Assembly (NCBI GenBank): GCA_904419145.1
Contig: CAJFQQ010000016.1
Location: 1 to 43,845 of the forward strand
Direction of reading: 5' to 3'
Length of the DNA stretch: 43,845 nucleotides
DNA from: an uncultured Oscillospiraceae bacterium
GTDB taxonomy: Bacteria > Bacillota > Clostridia > Oscillospirales > Oscillospiraceae
Below, in pieces: positions 32,980 to 42,348 of the stretch (positions are counted from its first letter, which is position 1; every line of letters starts with the position of its first letter). The notes below the pieces were generated by a model. That model was not told where the DNA came from. It made no database searches and saw only the letters and a program-made list of their open reading frames with translations. The position numbers and the translations under genes are program-made.

Positions 32980-34037
32980 TGCCCTCCTGCCGATCCCTTG
33001 GCCTCGACAGCGGTTCTTTTCAGCTCCGTGTTCTTGATAGACTGACGCTGAATCAGAGAGCGCTTATACTGGTCGAGGAGCACGGAGAGAATCATGACCA
33101 CGCCGAACACCACGTTCTGCCAGAACACATCGATACGCATGACCGTCAGGCTGTTGGTCAAGGCCTCCATGAACACCGCGCCCAGAGCAGCGCCCAGCAT
33201 GGTGCCCGTGCCGCCGGAGATGGAGATACCGCCGATGATCGCGCCGCAGATAACCTTCATTTCAAGGCCCGTGCCGGTGGAGGGTTCCGCGGAACCCAGA
33301 CGGGAGGAGGTCATCATGCCGGCAAAGGCCACCAGAACACCCATGAGTATGTACACCAGCATTTTGGTGCGCTGGATGTTGATGCCGGAGATCCGGGCCG
33401 CCTCCTGGTTACCGCCCAGCGCGTAAACCGAGCGGCCGAAATAGGTGCTGGAAAGGGCAAAGTGGCCGATGATCGCAATTACTACAGCAATCAGAACAAT
33501 GATGGGAATATCAAAGAACTTGGTCGGCTCCAGATCCGTAAAGCCTTCCGGCAGGGGGTAGATCGGAACGCCCTTGGTCAGAACGGACACCGTGCCGCGC
33601 AGGGCATACTGCATACCCAGGGTGACGATCATGGGCGGGATGCCGGTTTTCACGATGAGGAGCCCGTTCACCGTGCCGCAGGCCGCGCCCAGCAGGAGGC
33701 CGATCAGGATGCCCACCGGAACCGGCAGGCCCCAGTCTGTGATGGCAAGGCCGCACAGCACAGCGCCCAGTGCAAACGTGGAACCGATGGACAGGTCCAG
33801 CCCGCCGGTGATCAGGATCATGGACATACCCACGACGCTGATCATCGTGAAGCCGGATGCACGCAGGATATTCACCACGTTGGACCAGCTCAAAAAGGTG
33901 GGGTTTACAATGGTTACAATTGTGACAAATACGACTAGGATCAAAATGATGCCGCTCTCCGGACGGCGCAGGAACCAGTCAAAGAAAATCTTGAACACGT
34001 TCCGTTTTGCCCGGGGCTCTTGGCTTTTTGCTGGCAT
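32976..34037 (-). CDS. Ribose-type ABC transporter permease
   Basis: This 353-residue protein has about eight to ten membrane helices. BPD_transp_2 landmarks include SMILITGGLDLSIGSTFALG, VTLGMQYALRGTVSVLT and ALGGNQEAARISGINIQRTK, the last being the cytosolic coupling loop. I start at 34037 (MPAKSQEP) with GGAGG; an ATG 26 codons earlier lies in the AT-rich leader and has no ribosome site. It is first in a permease-ATPase-binding protein operon. Confidence 0.93.
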   Translation of the reverse strand: MPAKSQEPRAKRNVFKIFFDWFLRRPESGIILILVVFVTIVTIVNPTFLSWSNVVNILRASGFTMISVVGMSMILITGGLDLSIGSTFALGAVLCGLAITDWGLPVPVGILIGLLLGAACGTVNGLLIVKTGIPPMIVTLGMQYALRGTVSVLTKGVPIYPLPEGFTDLEPTKFFDIPIIVLIAVVIAIIGHFALSSTYFGRSVYALGGNQEAARISGINIQRTKMLVYILMGVLVAFAGMMTSSRLGSAEPSTGTGLEMKVICGAIIGGISISGGTGTMLGAALGAVFMEALTNSLTVMRIDVFWQNVVFGVVMILSVLLDQYKRSLIQRQSIKNTELKRTAVEAKGSAGGQ

Positions 34038-34177
34038 AGCACAACCTCCATATTTTAAACTTGCCGGATCTATTATATCTATAATAAACAAAAAAATTAG
34101 AAACTCCCACCACATTTCTATACAATTTTATGCACATCTTTAAAACGATTTTGCTCTATCACCAATTTTGTCAATAG

Positions 34178-34891
34178 GCGAGAGCAAAATTTTACACATA
34201 TTCCAGGAATGTGACGGAGGTGCGCCGTCTGGGACAGGAGCTGTCCGGCGCCAATCAGATTGTGGATACCCTTCGCTCTTTTAGCCATGAGTTTAACAAC
34301 AAGCTCCATGTGATCCTGGGGTACTTGGAGCAGCAGCACCCCAATGAGGCAAAAGATTTTATTATCAACCATGTGGGGGAGGTCCCGGCTAATATTGGGA
34401 AAGTTACGAAAGAAATCGAATCCACCGGGATTGCTGCAATTATTATTGGGAAAATGGTGGAGGCAAATAACAGCGGCATCAAATTGGAACTGCAGTCGGA
34501 CAGCTACTGCACGAATTTGACAGAGGGTGTTCCCTTCGATTGCTATGTGACAGTGCTGGGCAACCTGCTGCAAAATGCGATTGACGAGCTGAAAGAAGGG
34601 GAGGGAAGGCCCAAGGAAATTGGGTTAGGACTGTTTATTGATGAAGCGTATACCATTCTGAATATTACGGATACTGGCCGCGGGATGGCGGAGGAAATAC
34701 GAAGGCATTTATTTGAAAAGGGTGCTTCTACAAAGGGGAGCGGCCGGGGAACCGGCCTGTTCTTGGTGAAAGAGATTGTGGATCAGTACCATGGAACCAT
34801 TGAGGTAGAAACGGAACCCGGGGAAGGCACTTCGATTACCGTGTCCTTTCGGTACCGTGAAGATCGGGAGGACAGAGCATGTATCGAGTAA
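34178..34891 (+). pseudogene. 5'-truncated DcuS/CitA-type sensor kinase
   Basis: The open frame begins after TAG 34175. It reads the linker and kinase core of a DcuS/CitA-type kinase: NVTEVRRLGQELSGANQIVD, then H-box LRSFSHEFNNKLHVILGYLE, N box LGNLLQNAIDELKEG, G1 ITDTGRGMAEEI and G2 GSGRGTGLFLVKEIVDQYHG. Intact relatives have two membrane helices, an extracellular PAS sensor and a cytosolic PAS domain before this point, about 300 residues, all missing here. The only plausible start is GTG 34211, giving 226 residues with no good ribosome site. The response regulator gene overlaps the end and is intact. It may be dead, or act as a soluble unregulated kinase. Confidence 0.7.
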
Positions 34892-35598
34892 TTATTGTGG
34901 AGGACGATCCGGAGATCGCCCGGGGGACAAAGGAATATGTGGAGAAAAACCCTGATTTCCAGGTTAAGGCGATTTTTTCCAACGGCCAGGAGGCGTTGAA
35001 TTATATCTGGCTGAATTCTGTCGACTTGATCATTTTAGATCTGTTTATGCCCAGGGTTAATGGCAAAGAGTTTTTGTACAGGCTTCGCAAGGAAAACCTG
35101 CAGGTGGAAGTGATCGTGATGACTGCCGCGAACGAAACAGAAAATATCCGGGAGGTGCTGCCCTTTGGGGTGGTGGACTATCTTCTCAAGCCGTTTACAC
35201 AGGCGCGCTTCAACGAGGCATTGGAGCGCTTTGATCAGCGTTATCAGATCCTCAATTCGATCAGCGGCCTGGATCAGCACCGGATTGATGCCATGTTTTC
35301 CAATGCGGATGCCAGTGAGGATGCCCTGCGAAAGACCAGGCTGGAGAAAAAGGGGCTGGAACCTGCGGTGTATCAGGGCTTGCTGGATTTCTTGGAGGCG
35401 CATGCCGGACAGGCATTTCCTGCAGAAGTCCTGGCAAAACAGGCGGGGTTGTCCAAAGTAACGCTGCGTTGGTACCTTAATGAAATGATTGAGGCCCATG
35501 AGGCAGGAAGCTATGTGGATGTCCACGCAGAAAAAGGACCGGTAATGGTCTATTTCAGGGAGGGGGTGCAGCCGTCCGATGACACTGAAGGAGATTGA
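34879..35598 (+). CDS. DcuR/CitB-type response regulator
   Basis: This 239-residue protein has receiver residues E8-D9-D10, phospho-acceptor D54 (LIILDLFMPRVNGKEFL), T82 (MTAANETENI) and K104 (DYLLKPFTQARF). A linker leads to a C-terminal helix-turn-helix (PAEVLAKQAGLSKVTLRWYL). The architecture is that of DcuR/DctR/CitB regulators, which control organic-acid or related uptake genes. It overlaps the truncated kinase gene by 13 bases and the following LysR gene by 20. Confidence 0.9.
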   Translation: MYRVIIVEDDPEIARGTKEYVEKNPDFQVKAIFSNGQEALNYIWLNSVDLIILDLFMPRVNGKEFLYRLRKENLQVEVIVMTAANETENIREVLPFGVVDYLLKPFTQARFNEALERFDQRYQILNSISGLDQHRIDAMFSNADASEDALRKTRLEKKGLEPAVYQGLLDFLEAHAGQAFPAEVLAKQAGLSKVTLRWYLNEMIEAHEAGSYVDVHAEKGPVMVYFREGVQPSDDTEGD

Positions 35599-36478
35599 AT
35601 ATCTGCTGACAACGGCGCGTTGCGCGTCCATCAGCGAAGCGGCAAAGCAGATGTATGTGGCGCAGCCCAGCCTGACACACGCCATCCAGTCGGTGGAACG
35701 CGAGGTGGGATTTCGGATTTTTGAGCGGGGGCGTTCTGGCGTATCCGTTACGGAGCAGGGTGAGGAATTTCTGGCGGACATTCGGACTGTTTATGAGCAG
35801 ATGACGGCGGTACAAAACAAGTATTGCGTGGAAAATCGGCCTGAACGGAAAGTATTTTCCATCAGCATGCAGTATTTCTCTCCGGCAGGCCATGCATTTG
35901 CCCGCTTTTTGCAGGAGCTGGAAGAGCCTTATTACAGCGCCAGACTTCTGGAAGGGAAAATGGCGGATGTTATTGCAGATGTGTCCGCCGAGCGCAGCGA
36001 AATTGGATTCCTCCACTTCCCACAGGATAAGGAGCAGGCGGTATTTCGGGAGCTGCGCGGCGAAAAAGTGGAATTTTACGCAATTACTTGCGGGGAACCA
36101 TGCATTCTGATGCGGGAAGGACATCCCCTTTCCGGGCAAAAGGCAGTGTCCCGTCAGGATTTGATGCGTTGCCCGATTCTGTCCTATAACCACCATATTG
36201 AAAATACGGTTGGTTTCTCTGATGAGGATCCGTCGCTCCTCCAGGGGGATCGGAGGATCGTTGTGAACAATGGATTAACGCTATTGCGGCTTTTACAAGA
36301 GACGGATGCCTGTGCTGTCAGCGTTTCTACTGAGAGGAACCCTTTTGTGCCTGGATGCGGCATTCTTGCGAAGCCGCTGGAGGGGGCGCAGCCCCTGCGG
36401 ATTGGGTGGATCAAGAAGTGGGATACCCCGCTGCAACTGCTGACAAAGCGATATTTGCGAATGCTCAGTGACGAGTAG
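35579..36478 (+). CDS. LysR-family transcriptional regulator
   Basis: This 299-residue protein has an N-terminal winged helix-turn-helix (EYLLTTARCASISEAAKQMY, then VAQPSLTHAIQSVEREVGF). The linker helix and a two-lobed ligand domain follow (GEPCILMREGHPLSGQKAVS and later NNGLTLLRLLQETDACAVSV). It overlaps the response regulator gene by 20 bases, which is unusual: two different regulator types are translationally coupled ahead of one transporter operon. A T-N11-A palindrome just downstream is the likely binding site. Confidence 0.92.
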   Translation: MTLKEIEYLLTTARCASISEAAKQMYVAQPSLTHAIQSVEREVGFRIFERGRSGVSVTEQGEEFLADIRTVYEQMTAVQNKYCVENRPERKVFSISMQYFSPAGHAFARFLQELEEPYYSARLLEGKMADVIADVSAERSEIGFLHFPQDKEQAVFRELRGEKVEFYAITCGEPCILMREGHPLSGQKAVSRQDLMRCPILSYNHHIENTVGFSDEDPSLLQGDRRIVVNNGLTLLRLLQETDACAVSVSTERNPFVPGCGILAKPLEGAQPLRIGWIKKWDTPLQLLTKRYLRMLSDE

Positions 36479-36489
36479 CGATGGGTTTT

Positions 36490-36510
36490 TCCATAGATTG
36501 AATCTATGGA
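36490..36510. promoter_or_regulatory. LysR-box-like palindrome
   Basis: TCCATAGATT and AATCTATGGA are perfect 10-bp arms around a single G. They contain TAGATTGAATCTA, an exact T-N11-A LysR box. It lies 20 bases before the -35 element of the second ABC operon, a standard activator position. Confidence 0.7.
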
Positions 36511-36530
36511 TACGCATACCTTTTGAATAT

Positions 36531-36559
36531 TTGCACAAAAAACTAAAGTATGTTATAGT
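36531..36559 (+). promoter_or_regulatory. Promoter of the second ABC transporter operon
   Basis: TTGCAC (36531-36536) and TATAGT (36554-36559) are 17 bases apart, about 50 bases before the ATPase gene and directly downstream of the LysR-box-like palindrome. Confidence 0.7.
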
Positions 36560-36606
36560 GAGCATTGTAAATTAAAACAACAGCCAACGACCGGGGGAGT
36601 GGAAGC

Positions 36607-38136
36607 GTGAACGAAATTTTGATTGAAGCCACAAATATCAAGAAAGAGTTCTCCGGTGTGGTAGCCATTGAAGGCATTGATTTTGAGCTGTATCGGGGCG
36701 AAGTCCACGCTCTGATGGGTGAGAATGGAGCGGGGAAGTCCACGTTATCCAAGATCATTGCCGGAATCTACCAGTCTGACGGCGGGGAGATGAAGGTCAA
36801 TGGAAAGGTTGAGAATTTTTCCAGTGTGCGGGAAGCGACCGAACATGGCGTATCTATCGTCACACAGGAGTTCAGCCTGGTTCCTGATCTGTCCGTTGCG
36901 GAGAATATCTTTTTAACGGATTCCAAGTATTATAAAGGCCGTTTTATCGCGAACAAAAAGGCTATGGCTGCGGAGACACGAAACCTGCTGGGCCTGTTCG
37001 GCATGGAAAACAAAATTGACCCTTATGTTAAGGTAGAAGAGCTTTCCGTTGCTCAGATGCAGGTTATAGAAATTTTAAAGGCAGTTTCTACCAATGCCCA
37101 AGCCATTATTTTGGATGAGCCGACGGCCTCCCTCTCTGTGCGGGAAATCGAAATCCTGTTTGATATCGTTCGGAGACTGAAAAAGAGCGGGATTGGTTTT
37201 ATCATCGTATCCCATAAGATCAATGAGATCTACGAGATCTCTGATCGCATCACGGTGTTGCGAGATGGCCATCTGATCTTGAAAGGAGTTCCCACTGCGG
37301 AATTGGCACAAGATGAGCTGATCCGGGCAATGGTGGGCCGGGAGGTCAACGACCTCTATGGTGCAGGCTCGGATGTAAAGAAGCTGGATTGGGCCCATGA
37401 ACCGGTTGCGTTTGAGGCAAAGGACATTACCGATCAGAACGGCTATGTGCGGAATATCTCCTTCCAGGTCCACCGGGGCGAGATCGCCGGTTTTTCCGGG
37501 CTGGTAGGTGCCGGGCGGACAGAACTGATGCGGGCCATTTTCAACGCAGACCCCAGAAACGGCGGAACTGTGCTGGTGGACGGCAAGGAGGTCAAGGGCC
37601 GCAGCATTCACAGCTCAATTGATGCTGGCATCGGATTTGTCCCGGAAGACCGAAAGGTGGATGGGCTGATTCAGGATCTGAGTGTTTTGAAAAATATCGG
37701 CCTTGCTAAATTAGCGGATCGCGGCGGTGCCATTTTGCATACAAAAGAAGCAGAGAGTGACTGCTATGACATGATCCAGCGTATGGAAATCAAAACAGCG
37801 AACATAGACCTGCTGGTACGCAGCCTCAGTGGCGGGAATCAGCAGAAAGTGCTGCTCGCGAAATGGATTCTTCTGGCACCAAAGGTGTTGATTATTGATG
37901 AGCCGACGCGCGGCGTGGATATTGGTGCAAAGTCTGATATCTATGCGATCCTGCGCAGCTTGGCGGCCCAAGGGATGGCAATTATTATCGTATCTTCCGA
38001 GATTCCGGAAGTTCTGGGGGTGTGTGATACCGTCTATGTCATGCACGAGGGACGTGTCACGGCGGTCATGACGGCGTCTGAAGCCACGGAAGAAAAGATC
38101 GGATATTATTCTACGATAGGAGATGGGAAATCATGA
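36607..38136 (+). CDS. Ribose-type ABC transporter ATPase (second system)
   Basis: This 509-residue double ATPase starts at GTG after GGGGGAG. The first domain has GENGAGKST (Walker A), VEELSVAQMQVIEILKAV and AIILDEPTASLSVREIE. The second has the degenerate loop GLVGAGRTEL, signature SLSGGNQQKVLLAKW and Walker B LIIDEPTRGVDIGAKSDIY. The gene uses more A/T-rich codons than the first ABC operon, so the two systems are probably not recent duplicates. It overlaps the permease gene by ATGA. Confidence 0.94.
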   Translation: MNEILIEATNIKKEFSGVVAIEGIDFELYRGEVHALMGENGAGKSTLSKIIAGIYQSDGGEMKVNGKVENFSSVREATEHGVSIVTQEFSLVPDLSVAENIFLTDSKYYKGRFIANKKAMAAETRNLLGLFGMENKIDPYVKVEELSVAQMQVIEILKAVSTNAQAIILDEPTASLSVREIEILFDIVRRLKKSGIGFIIVSHKINEIYEISDRITVLRDGHLILKGVPTAELAQDELIRAMVGREVNDLYGAGSDVKKLDWAHEPVAFEAKDITDQNGYVRNISFQVHRGEIAGFSGLVGAGRTELMRAIFNADPRNGGTVLVDGKEVKGRSIHSSIDAGIGFVPEDRKVDGLIQDLSVLKNIGLAKLADRGGAILHTKEAESDCYDMIQRMEIKTANIDLLVRSLSGGNQQKVLLAKWILLAPKVLIIDEPTRGVDIGAKSDIYAILRSLAAQGMAIIIVSSEIPEVLGVCDTVYVMHEGRVTAVMTASEATEEKIGYYSTIGDGKS

Positions 38137-39122
38137 ATTCCGGAAATACTCTACAGAGCGGCGGGCTTGGAAGGCGGATTGGCAGAGAATTTAAGACAGA
38201 ACTCTCCATGCTGGTTATTTTTGTCGTGTTCTTTGCGGTAATGAGCTTTGCCTCCCCCTATTTCCTCACGACAAACAATATCATGAACGTGATGAGCCAA
38301 GTGTCCTCCACCTCCATGCTGGCCATTGGCATGACGATTGTGATTATCACTTCGGGCATTGACTTGTCTGTAGGTTCGATCCTGGGCTTGTCCGGCATGA
38401 TCGGCGGCATGGTGCTGATGAATACCCAGAATGTGGTATTGGGTGTAGCGGTGATCCTGCTGGTGGGTATGGTGATGGGGCTGGTTAATGGTTTCCTGAT
38501 TGGCTATCTTGAACTGCCGGCTTTTATTGTCACTTTAGGCATGATGGAAATTGGCCGCAGCCTGGATTATGTAATTTCTGATGCCAATACCGCTTCGAAG
38601 TTCCCTGCGATCTATAATTTCCTGGGAACTGGAAGAATCGGCGGTGTATTCCCTGTGTACATTATCTTTATTTTCGGTATGTTTGCCATCTTCATCTGGA
38701 TTATGGCCAAGACCAAGTTTGGACGGTTCCTGTATGCCATTGGTTCCAATAAGGAGGCTGCCCGGCTGACAGGAATCAATGTCAAGTTCAACGTGATGAT
38801 GGCCTATGTCATTTCCGGCTTGATGTGCGGCTTCGCGGCATGGATTATGACCAGCCGTTTGATGGCGTGCGACGCTACTTACGGCGACGGCAACGAGATG
38901 GATGCCATCGCAGCCGCTGTTATTGGCGGTACTAGTATGAGCGGCGGCAAGGGGACGCTTTGGGGTACGATTATCGGCGTATTCCTGGTGGGATTCCTGC
39001 GCAATGCCCTCAACATTCTGGGTGTGAATCCTTACTGGCAAGGCACCGCGATCGGCGCAGTGATCGTGATTGCCGTGCTGGCGGAGAAATTGTCCAAGGT
39101 CAAAGTTAAAAAGGGCAAATAA
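38133..39122 (+). CDS. Ribose-type ABC transporter permease (second system)
   Basis: This 329-residue polytopic protein has BPD_transp_2 landmarks IGMTIVIITSGIDLSVGSIL, ELPAFIVTLGMMEIGRSLDY, AIGSNKEAARLTGINVKFNV and VIGGTSMSGGKGTLWGTI. It is translationally coupled to the ATPase by a four-base overlap. It forms the membrane pore for the ligand delivered by the next gene's product. Confidence 0.94.
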   Translation: MNSGNTLQSGGLGRRIGREFKTELSMLVIFVVFFAVMSFASPYFLTTNNIMNVMSQVSSTSMLAIGMTIVIITSGIDLSVGSILGLSGMIGGMVLMNTQNVVLGVAVILLVGMVMGLVNGFLIGYLELPAFIVTLGMMEIGRSLDYVISDANTASKFPAIYNFLGTGRIGGVFPVYIIFIFGMFAIFIWIMAKTKFGRFLYAIGSNKEAARLTGINVKFNVMMAYVISGLMCGFAAWIMTSRLMACDATYGDGNEMDAIAAAVIGGTSMSGGKGTLWGTIIGVFLVGFLRNALNILGVNPYWQGTAIGAVIVIAVLAEKLSKVKVKKGK

Positions 39123-39148
39123 CAGCAAATAATAAGGAGGAAAACGAA

Positions 39149-40180
39149 ATGAAGAAAGTATTGGGACTCTTGCTCTGCGCAACGATGCTGCTCGGCCTGA
39201 TGGCAGGCTGCACCAGCAGCAATGGTGGGAATACCACCAACAACACTTCCGGCAACAACACTACTACAAACAACAGCACTACAACCGATGATGGCGGGGA
39301 TACCGCTAGTGCCGGCACAGTGGCCTACCTGACCCCGTCTCTGGATGTACCTTTCTGGCGCTATGTCCGCCATGGTATTGAGGATGAGCTGAGTAAGAAT
39401 GGCCTGGAGTGCGTTACTTACGACTCTAAGGACGATGCAAATACGCAGCTGTCCAATGCCCAGGATGCCATCACCAAGCAGGTGGATGCCATCATCATTT
39501 CCCCCACTGACAGTGCTTCCTGCGTCTCCGTCCTGTCTGCTGCGGAACAGGCTGGTGTGCCGGTAGTGATCTGCGATATCGGAACCGACTCCGGTGAGTA
39601 TGTTTCTTTCATCAGCACAGACAACGAGGCCGGCGCCAAGGCCATCGGCGAGTATGTGGCTTCCCTGCTGGAGCCCGGCACCCAGGTGGCCCAGATCACT
39701 CTGAACCAGGCCCGTATCAACGGCGTGCTCCGTAAGGAGGGCTTTGACGCCGGTATTGCCACCAACAATCTGGAGGATGTTGACTTCCGTCAGATGGAGA
39801 AGGTGAACCGTTCCGAGGGCGAGACCTATGCTCAGGACCTGATCACTGCTTACCCCGAGCTGGGCGCTATCTTCTGCCACAGCGAGGATCCCACCATGGG
39901 TGCTGTCTCCGCTCTGGAGGCCGCTGGCCGGACTGATGTCCTGGTCGTCGGTTTTGACTGCTCCCCCGAGGTGGTTGAGGCCATCCAGGACGGCCGTGTG
40001 GCCGGTACCTCTGCCCAGCAGTCCGTGGTGATGGGCCGCTCCGCCGCTCAGGCCGTGGTGGACTACCTGGCCGGCAACGAGGTGGAGAAGGAGATCGTTC
40101 TGGACACCCTGCTGGTGACCAAGGACAACATCGACGAGCTGTACGACACTCTGATCGAAGTGGCCCTGACTGAAGAGTAA
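39149..40180 (+). CDS. Substrate-binding lipoprotein (second ribose-type ABC system)
   Basis: This 343-residue protein has a strong site (AAGGAGG) and lipobox LMAGC, then an Asn/Thr/Gly-rich linker (about 22-52). The type 1 periplasmic-binding fold follows: AYLTPSLDVPFWRYVRHGIE, ITKQVDAIIISPTDSASC, AIFCHSEDPTMGAVSALEAA and VVGFDCSPEVVEAIQDGRVA. The fold fits sugars or small polar metabolites. The downstream cyclase suggests the ligand is processed by a metal hydrolase. Confidence 0.92.
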   Translation: MKKVLGLLLCATMLLGLMAGCTSSNGGNTTNNTSGNNTTTNNSTTTDDGGDTASAGTVAYLTPSLDVPFWRYVRHGIEDELSKNGLECVTYDSKDDANTQLSNAQDAITKQVDAIIISPTDSASCVSVLSAAEQAGVPVVICDIGTDSGEYVSFISTDNEAGAKAIGEYVASLLEPGTQVAQITLNQARINGVLRKEGFDAGIATNNLEDVDFRQMEKVNRSEGETYAQDLITAYPELGAIFCHSEDPTMGAVSALEAAGRTDVLVVGFDCSPEVVEAIQDGRVAGTSAQQSVVMGRSAAQAVVDYLAGNEVEKEIVLDTLLVTKDNIDELYDTLIEVALTEE

Positions 40181-40199
40181 AACGAAGAGAGGGATACCT

Positions 40200-40862
40200 A
40201 TGGCTGCGTATAAAAAGTTCTATGATCTGTCTCAGCCGGTATATGACCACTGCCCCGGTTGGCCCACCTATGAACCCACTGTGGTGCGGTACGAGGCAAC
40301 CTACGAGAAGGATCGTTTCAATGCGGAACAAATCCGCTTGAACAGCCACACAGGAACTCATACTGACGCGCCGTTTCACTTCTATCCAGAAGGGGAAACG
40401 ATAGATCAGATGGATGTTTCCCTGTTCCAAGGCGATGCGGTAATCGTAGATCTGCGCGGGATTATACAGGCGAAGCAGGGGATTGAAGTTTCCCACCTGG
40501 AGGCATACGCCGACCGTATTCAGCCCGGTTCCATTGTCCTCTTTGCCACCGGCTGGGGCGCAAAGCGCAGCTTTGACCAGGAGTACATGTATGACTGGCC
40601 GTATCTGACTGGATCTGCTGCAGATTGGCTGAAAGCCCGGAAGATCAAGGGCGTTGGGATTGATGCTATGAGTATGGGCGGTTGGTATGAGGGGACTGGA
40701 CGTCCCTGCCACGAGTCGCTGCTTGCTGGTGGCATCTGGATTTTGGAAGAAATCAACATCCCTGACGAGCTGGTAGAAATCGGACAGTGCTATTTGATGG
40801 CCTTCCCGATTTGCTTGAAGGGGTTCTCTGGCGCCCCGGTCCGTGCAATAGCAGCTGTCTGA
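40200..40862 (+). CDS. Cyclase-family metal hydrolase (kynurenine-formamidase-like)
   Basis: This 220-residue protein carries the family metal signature in HTGTHTDAPFHFYPEGETID (H-x-G-T-H-x-D-x-P-x-H). IVLFATGWGAKR and KGVGIDAMSMGG follow, with H in GRPCHESLLAGGIWILEEI completing the site. Members hydrolyse N-formylkynurenine, isatin or cyclic amides and imides. It is the last gene of the transporter operon, 19 bases after the binding-protein gene, so it probably acts on the imported compound. That an amide- or lactone-opening enzyme accompanies a ribose-type importer makes a plain pentose an unlikely ligand. Confidence 0.88.
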   Translation: MAAYKKFYDLSQPVYDHCPGWPTYEPTVVRYEATYEKDRFNAEQIRLNSHTGTHTDAPFHFYPEGETIDQMDVSLFQGDAVIVDLRGIIQAKQGIEVSHLEAYADRIQPGSIVLFATGWGAKRSFDQEYMYDWPYLTGSAADWLKARKIKGVGIDAMSMGGWYEGTGRPCHESLLAGGIWILEEINIPDELVEIGQCYLMAFPICLKGFSGAPVRAIAAV

Positions 40863-40874
40863 TCAAAAAGTTCA

Positions 40875-40918
40875 CCCTCCGCTTTTCGAAAGAAACCGAA
40901 AAGCGGAGGGCTTTTTTT
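40875..40918 (+). terminator. Terminator after the cyclase gene
   Basis: CCCTCCGCTTTTCG pairs over 14 bp with CGAAAAGCGGAGGG around an 8-base loop and runs into TTTTTTT. The ychF gene converges on it from the other side. Confidence 0.93.
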
Positions 40919-40966
40919 GTCAGAATGGAGGTGCCGCGGGGGTTTCACCAAATACCGGCGTATTTC

Positions 40967-42058
40967 TCATACATTGAAGCGGAACAGGATAATGTCTCCG
41001 TCCTTCACTACATACTCTTTACCCTCGGAGCGGATCAGACCTTTCTCTTTGGCAGCGGCCATGGTGCCCACAGCCATCAGGTCATCAAAGGCGATCACCT
41101 CTGCCCGGATGAAGCCGCGCTCGAAGTCGGTGTGGATTTTACCGGCCGCCTGAGGGGCCTTGGTGCCCTTTGTGATGGTCCAGGCCCGGCACTCATCCTC
41201 TCCACTGGTGAGGAAGGAAATCAGCCCCAGAAGGGTATAGCTGGCCTTAATCAGCCGATCCAGGCCGCTCTCTGCAATGCCCAGGTCCGTCAGGAACATG
41301 GCCTTCTCCTCGCCATCCAGCTCCGCAATCTCCGCCTCCAGCTTGGCGCAGACCGGGATAACCTGCGCACCCTCCGCCGCGGCACGTTCCGCTACCTGAC
41401 GGTAGTACGGCACATTTTCATAGTCGGAAAACCCATCTTCGTCCAGGTTGGCAGCATAAATCACAGGCTTCAGGCTCAATAGATCACTGGTGGCAATGAG
41501 GGCGGCATCCTCTTCGCTGCACTGGTAACTCCGGGCGGAGTTGCCGTCGTTCATCCAGCTGCGCAGAGCGGTAAACACCTCCACCTCATGGAGGAATTTC
41601 TTGTCTCCCTTGGCAGCCTTGGTGGCCTTGTCGATGCGCCGGTCCACCATCTCCACATCCGCCATGATAAGCTCCAGGTCGATGATGTCGATATCCCGGA
41701 TGGGGTCCGTGCTGCCCTCCACATGAATAACATTGTCATCATCAAAGCAGCGTACCACGTGGACAATAGCATCTGTCATGCGGATGTTGGAGAGGAATTT
41801 ATTGCCAAGCCCCTCTCCCTTGGAGGCACCCTTCACCAGTCCGGCGATGTCAACGAACTCAATCACAGCTGGGGTGGTCTTTTTGGGGTGGTACATCTCA
41901 GAAAGCTTGTCCAGCCGGCTGTCCGGCACAGCCACGACTCCTACATTGGGATCAATGGTGCAGAAGGGGTAGTTGGCGCTCTCGGCACCGGCGTTGGTAA
42001 TGGCGTTAAAGAGGGTAGATTTCCCCACGTTAGGAAGGCCGACAATGCCCAATTTCAT
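40967..42058 (-). CDS. ychF: Redox-regulated ATPase / GTPase YchF (OLA1 family)
   Basis: This 363-residue cytosolic P-loop protein binds ribosomes and hydrolyses ATP in preference to GTP. The G1 loop is GLPNVGKST (7-15), followed by [18 protein letters not shown] (G2 region) and [20 protein letters not shown] (G3). Coiled-coil helices lead to the C-terminal TGS domain ([20 protein letters not shown]). The start at 42058 (MKLGIVG) follows AGAGG; the frame is open upstream but the family begins here. It is a conserved single-copy housekeeping gene. Confidence 0.96.
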   Translation of the reverse strand: MKLGIVGLPNVGKSTLFNAITNAGAESANYPFCTIDPNVGVVAVPDSRLDKLSEMYHPKKTTPAVIEFVDIAGLVKGASKGEGLGNKFLSNIRMTDAIVHVVRCFDDDNVIHVEGSTDPIRDIDIIDLELIMADVEMVDRRIDKATKAAKGDKKFLHEVEVFTALRSWMNDGNSARSYQCSEEDAALIATSDLLSLKPVIYAANLDEDGFSDYENVPYYRQVAERAAAEGAQVIPVCAKLEAEIAELDGEEKAMFLTDLGIAESGLDRLIKASYTLLGLISFLTSGEDECRAWTITKGTKAPQAAGKIHTDFERGFIRAEVIAFDDLMAVGTMAAAKEKGLIRSEGKEYVVKDGDIILFRFNV

Positions 42059-42098
42059 AGTAAAAACCTCTTTCGTGTGCATTTTGTCAGATAGAGAC

Positions 42099-42127
42099 AT
42101 TATATCGCTTAAGCGGGAAAAATGCAA
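42099..42127 (-). promoter_or_regulatory. Promoter of ychF
   Basis: Leftward TTGCAT (42127-42122) and perfect TATAAT (42104-42099) are 17 bases apart, about 40 bases before the ychF start. Confidence 0.8.
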
Positions 42128-42348
42128 TAGGGAGGGGAGTCACACCAACTGCACAAAGTGCTGCCCTGGAAAAGGATCCTCAGCATCCCTGCGCCTCCGG
42201 CCGGGCCTTGAGTTCCAAGTCTCCGCCGCACCCCAAGGGCACTTCCTCGGCCCTTCGGGCCTCACAGCGCACCATAAACAGCAAGAGAAAAAGAGAAACT
42301 ACTACCATCTTGTCTTAGCGGCCGCTACACAACAGGCCGGCAGGCGTA

